Assembly (NCBI GenBank): GCA_965242845.1
Contig: CBDETC010000002.1
Span: 434,001-498,000 of the forward strand
Direction: 5' to 3'
From: RHLJ01 sp965242845
Lineage (GTDB): Bacteria; Bacteroidota; Rhodothermia; Balneolales; Balneolaceae
DNA: 64,000 nucleotides
Made by a program: the position numbers and the translations under genes. The notes under the pieces were generated by a model, which saw only the letters and a program-made list of their open reading frames with translations, was not told the origin of the DNA and ran no database searches. This document shows, in pieces, positions 16,032 through 25,696 of the stretch. Each line of letters starts with the position of its first letter. Position 1 is the first letter of the stretch.

Positions 16032-17375
16032 CTAAAGCTCAAATGCCCTTGTGCCTTGGCTGTCGCAAACATGAGTGACCAAAGGTTCCGGCTTCGGACG
16101 CTCATTTCCGATTTCAACTGCTTGGAATAACTCTTCTGTAACAATTTCAATCATGGCGGGCTTGTTCGTATACCCTGTCAAAATTGTTTCACCCTCCTCT
16201 ATTTTGTCTCCTACTTTCTTTCTGAGCACAATACCTGCTGTAGGATCGATCACATCCTCCTTCTCTCTGCGGCCCGCTCCTAGTTCTAAGGAGGCCATTC
16301 CTATCTGATAGGATTCCATTGCTTTTATAAAACCACTTTGCCTGCTTTTTAACTCGAATTCGAATTCAGCTTTAGGATAATTAGTTGTGTTAGTTATGAA
16401 AGAACTATCGCCGCCCTGCTCTTCAACAATATCTATCCACTTCTGAAAAGCCTGTCCGTTTTCAATATGCTCTTCACTTACTTTAACTCCTTCTTCGACA
16501 CTTCCAGCTTTGCCGCCAAGATAAATCATCGTGCCGGAAAGCAGGTTAGAAAGCTTCATAATATCCTCTGGTCCTTTTCCCTGAAGAGCATCTACACATT
16601 CTTCTACTTCAAACCAATTCCCGATTTTATATCCGAGTGGTTGATTCATATTTGTGAGATATGCGATCGTTTTCTTGTTGAAGCGTTCTCCGATTCCAAC
16701 TAATGTCTCAGCAAGCTCAATGGCTAAATCCACATTCTTCATAAAAGCGCCGGAGCCATATTTGACATCTAATACCAACGCATCAATTCCTTCAGCCAGT
16801 TTTTTACTCATTATGCTCCCGGCTATTAACGGAATGGATTCTACAGTTGCCGTAACATCTCTTAATGCATAGAGTTTTTTATCAGCAGGAGCTATTTCTT
16901 TAGTTTGTCCAGCTAATACCAGGTTATGTTTTGAAATGATATCGTGGTATCGCTTCAAATCCATATCGGTATAAAAACCCGGAATAGACTCCAGTTTATC
17001 AAGCGTACCACCTGTATGACCCAATCCCCGACCCGAAATCATGGGAACCGGTACTCCTGCACTGGCGACCACAGGAGCCAAAATTAGAGAGAGTTTATCC
17101 CCAACCCCACCAGTAGAGTGTTTGTCAACTTTTACACCTGGGATATCAGATAAGTCAACCACTATACCTGATTCAAGCATAGAATCAGTAAGCGCGGCCG
17201 ATTCTTCAGTGTTCAAGCCTTTCAAAAAAGCTGCCATTAGAAAGGCACTCATTTGATAGTCCTGGATAGTATGATCGGTGTACGCGTGAACGAGATAGTG
17301 AATCTCGTCACTGGTAAGGGATTGACCATCCCTCTTTTTGCGAATTAGGGAAACTATGTTATACTTTGAGCTCAT
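16032..17375 (-). CDS. deoA: Thymidine / pyrimidine-nucleoside phosphorylase
   Basis: Cytosolic enzyme that cleaves thymidine (or pyrimidine nucleosides) with phosphate to give the base and deoxyribose-1-phosphate. The glycosyltransferase family 3 signature is clear: KHSTGGVGDKLSLILAPV and SGRGLGHTGGTLDKLESI around residues 80-125, with the phosphate-binding VDKHSTGG loop. SIMSKKLAEG (near 190) and the KYGSGAFMK region follow, and the C-terminal ~100 residues form the PYNP-C domain (GRREKEDVIDPTAGIVL). About 447 residues is normal. I start it at ATG 17373-17375 rather than an in-frame TTG two codons upstream. It diverges from pdxB with a 52-base gap. Confidence 0.93.
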   Translation of the reverse strand: MSSKYNIVSLIRKKRDGQSLTSDEIHYLVHAYTDHTIQDYQMSAFLMAAFLKGLNTEESAALTDSMLESGIVVDLSDIPGVKVDKHSTGGVGDKLSLILAPVVASAGVPVPMISGRGLGHTGGTLDKLESIPGFYTDMDLKRYHDIISKHNLVLAGQTKEIAPADKKLYALRDVTATVESIPLIAGSIMSKKLAEGIDALVLDVKYGSGAFMKNVDLAIELAETLVGIGERFNKKTIAYLTNMNQPLGYKIGNWFEVEECVDALQGKGPEDIMKLSNLLSGTMIYLGGKAGSVEEGVKVSEEHIENGQAFQKWIDIVEEQGGDSSFITNTTNYPKAEFEFELKSRQSGFIKAMESYQIGMASLELGAGRREKEDVIDPTAGIVLRKKVGDKIEEGETILTGYTNKPAMIEIVTEELFQAVEIGNERPKPEPLVTHVCDSQGTRAFEL

Positions 17376-17427
17376 GGCCAAAAATAGGTCAAATTCGTGT
17401 TATTTTCTCATTTAAAGCCCAATTTCT

Positions 17428-18540
17428 TTGATCAAAGTACTTGCCGATCAAAACTTGTATAAACTTCCACTTTTCATTCCTGAGGAAGTCGAGCTTACTT
17501 TTTATGATCCTCAAGAGAAATTCCCTGATTTAAGTGGCTTTGATGCTCTTTTGATCAGAACGGTAACCAGGCTAAATGAACATAACTTTCCAACACTTCC
17601 TGCTTCTCTAAAATTTGTGGGAACAGGTTCGTCGGGGAGTGATCATGTAGACATTGATTACATGGAAACCAATAACATCTCCTTTTTCGACGCCAAAGGG
17701 TGCAATGCAAAAGCCGTGGCAGAATATGTGCTTACGTCTCTGCTTTTATGGAGTATAAAAAAAGAGAGGGACCTAAAAAACTTAACCTTTGGTATAATCG
17801 GAGCAGGAAAAACGGGAACAGCTGTTTCAAACCTACTGAAGAGTTTTGATCTTAAACATTATTCGTATGATCCACTAAAAGAAGAAATTGATCCCGATTT
17901 CACTTCTTGCTCAATAGATGAATTATTAGCGTGTGATGTCATCACTTTTCATGTGCCTCTTACCAAATCAGGTAAGCATCCAACCTTTCATTGGCTAGAT
18001 GAATCAAAACTACATGACAACAAATTTAAACTGGTTATCAATGCTTCCCGGGGCGGAGTGATTAAGGAAGCTGCGCTAAAAGAAGCCTTGGATGCGAGAA
18101 TAGTTAGCGATTGTATCATCGATGTTTGGGAAAATGAACCTAACTTTGATTCCGAACTGGCAAAACGAGCCTTCATATCAACCCCCCATATAGCCGGTTA
18201 TTCTGAGCAGGCAAAACTGAATGCCAGTAGAATGATCAGCGAACAGTTTTGTCATTTTTTTGGTCTTGAAGTGCCCACTCTTGATCAGGTGTATGAACGG
18301 AAAAATATTGAACTGGCGCATCTTAGCTATTCACTTTCTCAATTATTAAGTAGGTTACATCCTATTGAAGAGTATGATGCTGTTCTGAGAGATTTAATAA
18401 GCCGAGAGGATAAGGGTACACTTTTTTCGAAATTAAGAACGGATCGCCCCTATCGGTTTGAGTATTCATATTTGGATCTGGATAGTAAATACCTGGAAAA
18501 GTATAGGGAGTTAGGGTTACTTGGAATTTCTGACAAGTAG
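17428..18540 (+). CDS. pdxB: Erythronate-4-phosphate dehydrogenase, TTG start
   Basis: Second enzyme of the DXP-dependent pyridoxal phosphate pathway, oxidising 4-phosphoerythronate with NAD. The 370-residue product begins IKVLADQNLYKLPLF, as in PdxB proteins. The Rossmann motif is FGIIGAGKTGTAV near residue 126. The catalytic Arg lies in VINASRGGVI, the Glu in DVWENEP and the His in STPHIAGYS. A C-terminal dimerisation region follows. An in-frame TAA lies 15 bases before the TTG at 17428 and no ATG occurs before conserved sequence, so TTG is the only start that keeps the N-terminal strand. PdxB is known mainly from gammaproteobacteria and Bacteroidota-type lineages. Confidence 0.92.
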   Translation: MIKVLADQNLYKLPLFIPEEVELTFYDPQEKFPDLSGFDALLIRTVTRLNEHNFPTLPASLKFVGTGSSGSDHVDIDYMETNNISFFDAKGCNAKAVAEYVLTSLLLWSIKKERDLKNLTFGIIGAGKTGTAVSNLLKSFDLKHYSYDPLKEEIDPDFTSCSIDELLACDVITFHVPLTKSGKHPTFHWLDESKLHDNKFKLVINASRGGVIKEAALKEALDARIVSDCIIDVWENEPNFDSELAKRAFISTPHIAGYSEQAKLNASRMISEQFCHFFGLEVPTLDQVYERKNIELAHLSYSLSQLLSRLHPIEEYDAVLRDLISREDKGTLFSKLRTDRPYRFEYSYLDLDSKYLEKYRELGLLGISDK

Positions 18541-18612
18541 GCTTAAAAATTTGTAACCCGTCCTGAAAAAAACGGCTTACTGTCCTACATTCTTTAAAAA
18601 CTTGTACTAACT

Positions 18613-20115
18613 ATGAAATACTTCAGAATTTTCCTGCTCTTCGTCTTTTTATGCTCTTCGAATGTGTTATTTGCTCAAGTCCAGCTACCTGAATTTGCTG
18701 ACAAAGCAATTTTTACAGAGCATGAGGTAACTATAAATGGACAAAAAATTCCTTATTCGGCTACAACTGGCTTTCAACCTGTTTTTGGGGATGACGAACG
18801 CACCCCAGTTGCCACACTTCACTACACCTACTACAAAAGAACCGACATAAAAGACGATTCTCAACGACCTCTTATGATCTCCTTCAATGGAGGCCCGGGG
18901 TCAGCATCAGTATGGATGCACCTGGCATACACTGGACCAAAAGTTCTTGTTATTGATGATGAAGGATTTCCAATTCAACCTTATGGTGTAAAAGACAATC
19001 CTCATTCTGTGTTAGATGTGGCTGATATCGTATTCGTTAACCCGGTAAACACCGGGTATTCAAGAATACTTGATGAGGAAGTAGATCGGGATATGTTTTT
19101 TGGAGTGAATCAGGACATAGAATACCTGGCAAACTGGATTAACCTGTTCGTTACCAGGACGAATCGTTGGAGATCACCTAAATATCTAATTGGGGAAAGC
19201 TATGGAACTACCCGGGTAGCTGGTCTGGCGCTTGAGCTTCAAAATAGTGAATGGATGTACCTGAATGGCGTGATCCTCGTTTCTCCTACTGAGCTTGGAG
19301 TACACACTAGCGAGAGAAGACGGGACGGCCCCCTCGGCGCTTCATTACGACTTCCCTACTTCACTGCTGCTGCATGGTATCATAATAAACTACCAGCCGA
19401 TTTGCAGGCCATGGATTTGGAAGAAGTGCTCCCGCTTGCTGAAGAGTATGCCGTAAATGAACTCATGCCTATTCTTGTACAAGGAGGTTTTGTAGATGAA
19501 CAGGTTCGACAAGAAGCTGCCCAACAAATGGCACGATTTTCCGGGATTTCAGAAGAAGCTATTTTGCAATATAACCTGGACATACCTACTGCATTCTACT
19601 GGAAAGAATTACTTAGAGATGAGGGGAATACCGTTGGTCGTTTAGATTCTCGTTACAAAGGTCTGGATAGAACGACTGGAGGAGATAGCCCTGATTTCAA
19701 TTCTGAACTGACTTCCTGGTTGCATTCCTTTACTCCGGCAGTAAACTATTATTTTTTAAATCATCTCGATTTCCAGACAGATCTTAAATACAATATGTTT
19801 GGACCCGTTCGTCCATGGGATAGGACCGGAAATAATAGCGGTGAGAATCTCCGTCAGGCAATGGCGCAGAATCCGTACTTACATACCTTAGTGCAAAGTG
19901 GTTATTATGATGGAGCTACCAAATACTTCGATGCCATGTACACCATGTGGCAACTTGATCCTAGTGGTAAAATGAAAGATCGATTTTCATTTAAAGGATA
20001 TAGAAGTGGACATATGATGTATTTAAGAGCTGAAGACCTCAAAAATGCCAATGATGATATCCGGGAATTCATCGAGAATAGTATTCCACCAGCTGGTACT
20101 CCTGCTAAATACTAA
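18613..20115 (+). CDS. Secreted serine carboxypeptidase (peptidase S10)
   Basis: Exported alpha/beta-hydrolase peptidase of 500 residues with a signal peptide (MKYFRIFLLFVFLCSSNVLFA). S10 hallmarks are ISFNGGPGSASVWMHL (oxyanion hole, near residue 97), the nucleophile elbow GESYGTTR with Ser near 196, Asp in YYDGATKYF near 432 and His in YRSGHMMYL near 466. Together these make a complete catalytic triad. The S10 family removes C-terminal residues from peptides at acidic pH. The stop is followed after 63 bases by another secreted protein with a zinc-peptidase motif on the same strand, suggesting a joint role in peptide scavenging. Confidence 0.93.
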   Translation: MKYFRIFLLFVFLCSSNVLFAQVQLPEFADKAIFTEHEVTINGQKIPYSATTGFQPVFGDDERTPVATLHYTYYKRTDIKDDSQRPLMISFNGGPGSASVWMHLAYTGPKVLVIDDEGFPIQPYGVKDNPHSVLDVADIVFVNPVNTGYSRILDEEVDRDMFFGVNQDIEYLANWINLFVTRTNRWRSPKYLIGESYGTTRVAGLALELQNSEWMYLNGVILVSPTELGVHTSERRRDGPLGASLRLPYFTAAAWYHNKLPADLQAMDLEEVLPLAEEYAVNELMPILVQGGFVDEQVRQEAAQQMARFSGISEEAILQYNLDIPTAFYWKELLRDEGNTVGRLDSRYKGLDRTTGGDSPDFNSELTSWLHSFTPAVNYYFLNHLDFQTDLKYNMFGPVRPWDRTGNNSGENLRQAMAQNPYLHTLVQSGYYDGATKYFDAMYTMWQLDPSGKMKDRFSFKGYRSGHMMYLRAEDLKNANDDIREFIENSIPPAGTPAKY

Positions 20116-20178
20116 GCAACCGTTTGAAACTTCTAAGTTGACAGCACGTGTTTGTCGACTTGAAAATTCCAAACCAAG

Positions 20179-20922
20179 ATGTACATGATTTCTTTACTTC
20201 TTCTGATCGCTTCGCTTCAAGTCAATACCGGTACAAGCTCTGTTAATGTGGAGATACCTACTGTTGAGCAAGAAACAGAGTATGTTTGGCGAACCATTAT
20301 TGATATCCCTTTCTTTGAACAAAACGGATATGATATCAGCTTGCCAGAGGGAGAACTGATTGAATCGTTAAAAGAAAAAGCCAGGACCCGCTCTCTTTCT
20401 GACGAAGATTATGAGCAGCTCGGCAATTTTATGAGAGATGAAATCTATGACCGGTCGGACTACCAAAAAGGATATGAAGAGGTTTCGTCACGAATTCCTT
20501 TATTGAATGAGTTTGTTATGGAGATTGAGAGCTCTCCATTAAATTGGGATTTTAAACTCTTTGACTCCTATACCGTTACTCTTACCCTTTATGGACCAGG
20601 AGGTAGTTATAATCCTGATACCGGAACTATTCTTTTGTATACAACTACTGAAGGAGCATTCAAGCAATATGACAATCCAGCTAATACCATCATTCACGAA
20701 GTAGTACACATTGGAATAGAGGCATCTATTGTACAACGATACCAGGTTCCTCATGGCTTAAAAGAAAGAATTGTTGACACTTTCGTGTTCCATAACTTTA
20801 GGGATCGATTACCTTCTTATCGAATTCAGAATATGGGAGACCCTAACATTGATCCCCTCATCTCCAAAAAAAGTGATATGGAGAATCTTGGGGATATCGT
20901 TCAGAACTTTCTGAGTAACTGA
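20179..20922 (+). CDS. Secreted protein with HExxH zincin motif, unknown family
   Basis: A 247-residue protein with an N-terminal hydrophobic signal (MYMISLLLLIASLQVNTG). The central segment carries HEVVHIGIE, with His173, Glu174 and His177, followed by a further Glu at 181, a pattern found in several zincin metallopeptidases. A beta-hairpin-like stretch before it (YTVTLTLYGPGGSYNPDTGTI) and a post-motif VDTFVFHNF helix are also consistent with a compact peptidase domain. I could not place it in a named M-family. The third zinc ligand is unproven, so it may be a non-catalytic relative. It follows the S10 carboxypeptidase by 63 bases. Confidence 0.75.
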   Translation: MYMISLLLLIASLQVNTGTSSVNVEIPTVEQETEYVWRTIIDIPFFEQNGYDISLPEGELIESLKEKARTRSLSDEDYEQLGNFMRDEIYDRSDYQKGYEEVSSRIPLLNEFVMEIESSPLNWDFKLFDSYTVTLTLYGPGGSYNPDTGTILLYTTTEGAFKQYDNPANTIIHEVVHIGIEASIVQRYQVPHGLKERIVDTFVFHNFRDRLPSYRIQNMGDPNIDPLISKKSDMENLGDIVQNFLSN

Positions 20923-20931
20923 CCATCCTTT

Positions 20932-21040
20932 GTTCAGAGATTGCCCGCCTTCCGAAGTCTCGTACGGAGGACAGGCTTCGTCGATCAATTTATCGGCTCA
21001 AATCAAAAACTAGTACTCCTCGCAATGACAATGAAGCAAT
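20932..21040. repeat. Intergenic GTCATTGCGAGGAG-type repeat
   Basis: On the minus strand the region starts near 21,030 with TTGTCATTGCGAGGAG and ends near 20,932 with GGCAATCTCTGAAC, enclosing CGAAGCCTGTCCTCCGTACG and CCGAAGGCGGG-type parts. It separates two convergent genes. The same GTCATT... and CCTGTCC...GGAAGGCGGGC parts recur at 56,226-56,310, which makes it a member of a dispersed family. Confidence 0.7.
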
Positions 21041-21044
21041 TACT

Positions 21045-23957
21045 CTAAAGTGCTATTGTCACCTTGGTGAATACATACCTTCCATTAGAACCGAACTGAG
21101 AAATCCTTCTGGAGTAAATGAACTGATTGCCCGAAGTTAAACTATCCGGGCGCTTATCAGGGTAAATATCCAGAAGGTTATTTGCTCCAAATGTAATCCA
21201 GAGTTGAGGAGAATACCTGTAAATGGCAGACAAATCAGTAATTACTTTACCACTATAGATAGGGTGCTCACCAGTATTAGGGTCGGTTTCTGCTTCTGTT
21301 ACTTCACCAAAGTATGCGTTCCTTATTAAGAAGGTCCAATTCCAATTGGAAAACGCAGTAGAGAGATTCATTTTGGTTTGAGGAATAGCTCCTTCTAGTA
21401 AAATCCCGCTAAAACCATCAAAGTAAATCTCCTCATAATCAGCTAATAACTCACTGGTATTAATGTTTCCAACTCTTTGGGTTTGAGAATAAGAGAAAGC
21501 AAAGTCATTCGTCAAGCTCCAGTTGCCGAAGATGCTAGTTTGATGAGAAGCTACCGCTTCTATCCCCATGGTTTCCGTATCGATCGCATTTGTGAAAAAC
21601 TGAATTTTGTTTGCTCGTGCTCCCTCTAAGATGCTAGCTATGTTGTCATCTCCATTAGCAATAAAATCATCCTGAGAAAATTGATTAGTCAACACGATCC
21701 GATCTTCAATCCCAGTGTAATAGCCATCCACTGATAGTGTTAACCCAAAGTCTATGAGTAGTAATGTAAATCCTCCGCTAACACTTAGTGATGTTTCCTC
21801 CTTGAGTTGAGGCACCCCCAGGTTTTGAACCACGGTACTTGTATTACGGGCTGTAAGCACTTGCTGTCCAATTCCTTCTGAATCAAATTGAGTGCTGATA
21901 CTACTAAAGTTCAGCTGGTGCAAAGATGGAGCTCGGAACCCTGTACTGGTCGAAGCTCTCACACTTAACGTTTCATTAAAACTCAGCCTACTCGCCAGCT
22001 TGAAGTTTAGGGTAGAACCAAAATCACTGTAATTCTCATATCTTATTGCTGTTCCGACCAGGAAATTATCGGTGAAATCGAATTCGAAATCGACGTACCC
22101 TGCAAAACTTTGTCGATAATCGTCTACGGCATTTAGTGGACTGAAACCAGGAAAAGCCTGCGCCCCTCCTACTCTTGGTCTGCCGAAAAAGTCTACTACT
22201 TTTAAAGAATCGGCAAGCTGATTGAAGTCGGTTACCACATTTCCATTTACATCATACGTCGCCCAGGAAGCTTCCTCGCCTTCAAGGATTCGATAGTTTT
22301 CTATCCGGTATTCTGCTCCAAAGGCTACGTTTAATCCGGCAAAAATATCTGACCAGTTCCTGGTTACATCAAAATTAGAAGTCGTCTGCTGGAAGAAATT
22401 ATTCCAGGAATCGAATAGTCGTGGAGAAGCCCCTTGTAAGGTAGCATTAAGTGAATTAGCCGCCCAAAACTTGAAGGTATTAGCACCGATTGAGGTACTC
22501 AGGTCGGTATCCCACCCTGCAATATTCTGTCTGATCCCAACTACAAAAGAGCGGTCTTTCACAAAAGTATGTCCTTCCGGACGAAAGCCATTTATCGCAA
22601 GTGGAGTGTATGCACGTTCCTGGGTAGGTCGTCGATAAAAGGCAAAACCGACGCTTCTGCGGTTACTTATCCCAGCAAATGAATAAAGTGTGGATTCTCC
22701 AATTGGCAGTTCAAAATTGGCGAATAATTTTCCTTCCCGATACTCAGGCTGCCCAATGTTCATTCGAAAATCTCCACGATCGAGGCCGCGAGCTGTTAGC
22801 TCAGCATCGGAATAATCTACCGGGTTCCCATCGCCATCACTTAATAAAGCTTGTATACTAGCGATATCCGGAGCAGCAGCTATTGAATTCTTTAATCCAG
22901 TGCTAAAATGAGTAACACCTGCTGCATAGCCTTGAATAGCATCCAGATCGGTTTGAAGACTCTGTAAGTTAGCACCATCCTGAAATGCCACCCATTCGAT
23001 TGCGTTATATCCATTGAATATTTCGCCAGTGAATGCTCCCGAGCGGCTTGTCCGGTTCCTTGTATTTATAGAGCCTGTGATATTTACAAAGCCTCCCTGA
23101 TCACCAATAGCCAAACCACGGTTCACATTTAGCTGAAAATCTTCTCCATCGATTCCGCCATCAAAATTGTTTCCATTTGAGCTTGTCTGCATTCCAGTTT
23201 GAACCGAGATATCAAGATTATCGGTATCCTTTTTAAGCACGATGTTGATCACACCTGCGATGGCATCAGACCCATATTGTGCAGCAGCACCATCTCTTAA
23301 GACCTCAATCCGTTCGATTGCGGCGGCAGGAATGGCATTTAGATCGGTGCCAACACTTCCCCTTCCAGGAGTACCATTCACATTCAGTAATGCGGAAGTA
23401 TGACGCCTTTTTCCATTTATAAGGATAAGCATTTGATCAGGCCCCAAGCCTCTTAGCGAAGCGGGATCGATATGATCGGTTCCATCCGCTACTATTTGAG
23501 GGCTTGAGCTAAACGAAGGGAGTACATAATTCATCAGCTGATTCAGGTTGACTTGCGGACTCTCTGCCAATAACTCTGAAACGTCCAGAACATCAATGGG
23601 TACAGCCGTTTCTAACACCGTTCTACTTTTATTTCGAGAACCAATTACCAAAACTTCACCTAAATCGAGCTGTTCGTCCAATGTGACATTGATAGTAGGA
23701 CTACTTTCGACCAATACCTCTTTGGCTTTAAAGCCTACAAACGAAAATGCCAGTATATCCCCTTCGTTGGCATTGATACTATAATACCCTTCAGCGTCGG
23801 TTAGTGTGCCTTTCAATGTTCCTTTGATGGTTACACTGGCACTAGACAGGGGTTCTCCATCACCGTCAACTACTCGCCCCGAAACTGTTATGCTTTGAGC
23901 AAATGAGGTGTTAGAGATAAAAAATGAAAAAGACAAAAATAGCAGAGCTTTTCTCAT
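21045..23957 (-). CDS. TonB-dependent receptor, siderophore/large-substrate type
   Basis: Outer-membrane receptor of 970 residues. Signal peptide MRKALLFLSFSFFISNTSFAQ is followed by a CarboxypepD_reg-like domain (ITVSGRVVDGDGEPLSSASV, ending near residue 95). A plug domain follows (ETAVPIDVLDVSEL; LILINGKRRHTSALLN; ERIEVLRDGAAAQYGSDAIAGVINIVL, which is the strongest plug signature). The long barrel from about 290 ends with the SRRISQFGSNGRYVFTKVTIAL C-terminus. The HTSALLN/NGTPGRGSVGTDLNAIP sequence is typical of large receptors of this group, not of SusC. No SusD, ABC importer or regulator lies nearby, so the ligand remains unknown. Start is ATG 23955-23957. Confidence 0.92.
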   Translation of the reverse strand: MRKALLFLSFSFFISNTSFAQSITVSGRVVDGDGEPLSSASVTIKGTLKGTLTDAEGYYSINANEGDILAFSFVGFKAKEVLVESSPTINVTLDEQLDLGEVLVIGSRNKSRTVLETAVPIDVLDVSELLAESPQVNLNQLMNYVLPSFSSSPQIVADGTDHIDPASLRGLGPDQMLILINGKRRHTSALLNVNGTPGRGSVGTDLNAIPAAAIERIEVLRDGAAAQYGSDAIAGVINIVLKKDTDNLDISVQTGMQTSSNGNNFDGGIDGEDFQLNVNRGLAIGDQGGFVNITGSINTRNRTSRSGAFTGEIFNGYNAIEWVAFQDGANLQSLQTDLDAIQGYAAGVTHFSTGLKNSIAAAPDIASIQALLSDGDGNPVDYSDAELTARGLDRGDFRMNIGQPEYREGKLFANFELPIGESTLYSFAGISNRRSVGFAFYRRPTQERAYTPLAINGFRPEGHTFVKDRSFVVGIRQNIAGWDTDLSTSIGANTFKFWAANSLNATLQGASPRLFDSWNNFFQQTTSNFDVTRNWSDIFAGLNVAFGAEYRIENYRILEGEEASWATYDVNGNVVTDFNQLADSLKVVDFFGRPRVGGAQAFPGFSPLNAVDDYRQSFAGYVDFEFDFTDNFLVGTAIRYENYSDFGSTLNFKLASRLSFNETLSVRASTSTGFRAPSLHQLNFSSISTQFDSEGIGQQVLTARNTSTVVQNLGVPQLKEETSLSVSGGFTLLLIDFGLTLSVDGYYTGIEDRIVLTNQFSQDDFIANGDDNIASILEGARANKIQFFTNAIDTETMGIEAVASHQTSIFGNWSLTNDFAFSYSQTQRVGNINTSELLADYEEIYFDGFSGILLEGAIPQTKMNLSTAFSNWNWTFLIRNAYFGEVTEAETDPNTGEHPIYSGKVITDLSAIYRYSPQLWITFGANNLLDIYPDKRPDSLTSGNQFIYSRRISQFGSNGRYVFTKVTIAL

Positions 23958-24043
23958 AGTAATCCTTGAATTATAATGATCTTTAGCCCTGACCTAGACG
24001 GGCCAAAATTCAAGAATTATTAGAGATATTCCAAGGAAGGAAA

Positions 24044-24802
24044 CTAAATTTTGAAGAGCCTTCTTGCCACCTTATCCGTTTGACCAACAACTTCTTCAAA
24101 ACTAATCTCAAATATCTCGGCCAGTTTCTTAGCGGTGTATTCCATAAAAGACGGCTCATTTCTCTTTCCCCTTTTTGGAGTTGGAGACAAGTATGGGGCA
24201 TCGGTTTCTAAGATCATCTTATTCAATGGGAGATGAGCTACCGTTTTATCCACTCCTCCATTTTTGAAGGTTACCACCCCACCAATTCCTAAATGTAACC
24301 CGAGATCAACGGCCCTTTTACCTTCCTCAACTGAACCATTAAAACAGTGCCAGATCCCTGAAAGACCTCCATCCTGTTCCCCTTCAATAATATCCAATAA
24401 GTCGGAAGTGCTCTCTCTATTATGCAAAATAATGGGTTTGGCTACTTCTCTGGCCACTTTGCAGTGTATCCGCAGACTTTCTTTCTGTTCTTTTACAAAG
24501 TCCGTACTCCAATAATAGTCGAGCCCTGTTTCTCCCACTCCATAAAAATCCTCTTTAGAACAGTATTCCAATAGCTTTTCTTCAAAATCACTGTCCAGTT
24601 CTTTCACGTCAGCCGGATGGAGTCCTGCCATTTTATAGTACTCAATGGTGGGGTGGCTCAACTTTTCCATTTGAGCAACAGAACTGAAATCGATAGCAGG
24701 CATAAAGATAGCTTTTACTCCGACTTCTTCAGCACGCTGCATCACTTCGTCCCGGTCTTCATCAAACTGCTCTAAATAAATATGGGAATGTGTATCAATC
24801 AT
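24044..24802 (-). CDS. tatD: TatD-family metal-dependent deoxyribonuclease
   Basis: Cytosolic metal-dependent hydrolase of 252 residues. The metal-binding HxH motif is at the N-terminus (MIDTHSHIYLEQFDED, His5 and His7). Further signatures are GETGLDYYW near residue 93, the PIILHNRES histidine near 145, the WHCFNGS segment and the ETDAPYLSPTPKRGKRNEP block near 205, a close match to the family signature. Members have 3'-5' exonuclease activity and act in DNA quality control. Its ATG overlaps the stop of the upstream BadF-type kinase gene by eight bases (24,795-24,802), so the two are probably co-transcribed. Confidence 0.94.
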   Translation of the reverse strand: MIDTHSHIYLEQFDEDRDEVMQRAEEVGVKAIFMPAIDFSSVAQMEKLSHPTIEYYKMAGLHPADVKELDSDFEEKLLEYCSKEDFYGVGETGLDYYWSTDFVKEQKESLRIHCKVAREVAKPIILHNRESTSDLLDIIEGEQDGGLSGIWHCFNGSVEEGKRAVDLGLHLGIGGVVTFKNGGVDKTVAHLPLNKMILETDAPYLSPTPKRGKRNEPSFMEYTAKKLAEIFEISFEEVVGQTDKVARRLFKI

Positions 24803-25679
24803 TGCTGTAATACCTGATCAGTTCTTCTATTGGATCTTTTCGTACGGTTTCAATCAGAATCCCTTCTTCTTCAAACACTGTTGTAAATACATTCGAAAAA
24901 TGGTGTGCCGTTCTTCCATTCATTTTTATGGGGAAAATCTTCAAATCTTCTGAAAAATGTTCTTCGAGTTCATCCATAAACATTCGGATGGATCGTTCAG
25001 CAATCTCTTGTATAAATGAGCTCTGACTATGCTCACCAGTCACCATCATTGTTTGCGCAGCTACTTCTTTAGCTGTATCAGGGTTAAGTAGCTTCTGATA
25101 TAATTCATCTTTGCTAAATCTGCTTTTACTTTCGATTAGCTCCGCTATTTCTGCAAGAGCTTTACCTGATAAATAGGCCTCCAAAATCATCCCACCGATA
25201 TGACTTCCGCTACCAAAATCACCTTTAGGGTATGCGAAGGATGGCATTTGATCGATTAGCTCTCCGTTTCTCATCATCCCTGCACTTGATCCTGTTCCGG
25301 ATATTATCACGATCCCATCTTCCTGACCAAATAAAGCTAATCCTGCTCCTTCTATATCCGTTTTTACATGAATATCAGTTCTGGGAAAAGTGGCTCTCAA
25401 AATAGTTTGGATTCTATCCGCCCTGTCAGCCCGGCCACATCCAGCTCCATAAAAGTACACCTTATCGTATTTGTTTGATCCTATACCTGGGATTAAACTC
25501 TTCTGGATGCTCGTTTCTATCTCATCATCGGTGCTAAGAGCCGGATTCAAACCGCTCATATATACTTTCTTTACCTCTCCATCTATAATCGATGCCCAAA
25601 TAGTCTTTGTAGATCCAGAATCGGCGATGAGTATATTCACAAGTTTTTGTTCCAAGATAACCATAATTCTGGCTATCAT
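24795..25679 (-). CDS. BadF/BadG-type ATPase, N-acetylglucosamine-kinase-like
   Basis: A 294-residue ASKHA-fold sugar-kinase-like protein. The phosphate-1 motif is IADSGSTKTIW, and the phosphate-2 motif is IVISGTGSSAGM near residue 125. FGSGSHIGGMILEAYLSG (around 155) is typical of N-acetylglucosamine kinases of the BadF/BadG family. It may phosphorylate amino sugars recovered from the cell wall; this is family inference. The start is uncertain: ATG at 25679, ATG at 25664 and GTG at 25640 are all in frame, and the GTG gives the usual N-terminus. It overlaps tatD and diverges from the tryptophan dioxygenase gene. Confidence 0.85.
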   Translation of the reverse strand: MIARIMVILEQKLVNILIADSGSTKTIWASIIDGEVKKVYMSGLNPALSTDDEIETSIQKSLIPGIGSNKYDKVYFYGAGCGRADRADRIQTILRATFPRTDIHVKTDIEGAGLALFGQEDGIVIISGTGSSAGMMRNGELIDQMPSFAYPKGDFGSGSHIGGMILEAYLSGKALAEIAELIESKSRFSKDELYQKLLNPDTAKEVAAQTMMVTGEHSQSSFIQEIAERSIRMFMDELEEHFSEDLKIFPIKMNGRTAHHFSNVFTTVFEEEGILIETVRKDPIEELIRYYSND

Positions 25680-25685
25680 TCAGGC

Positions 25686-25691
25686 AAGGAG
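25686..25691 (+). promoter_or_regulatory. Shine-Dalgarno site of tryptophan 2,3-dioxygenase gene
   Basis: AAGGAG lies about six bases before the ATG at 25697. Such a clear ribosome site is rare in this window and fixes the start. Confidence 0.75.
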
Positions 25692-25696
25692 TCACC

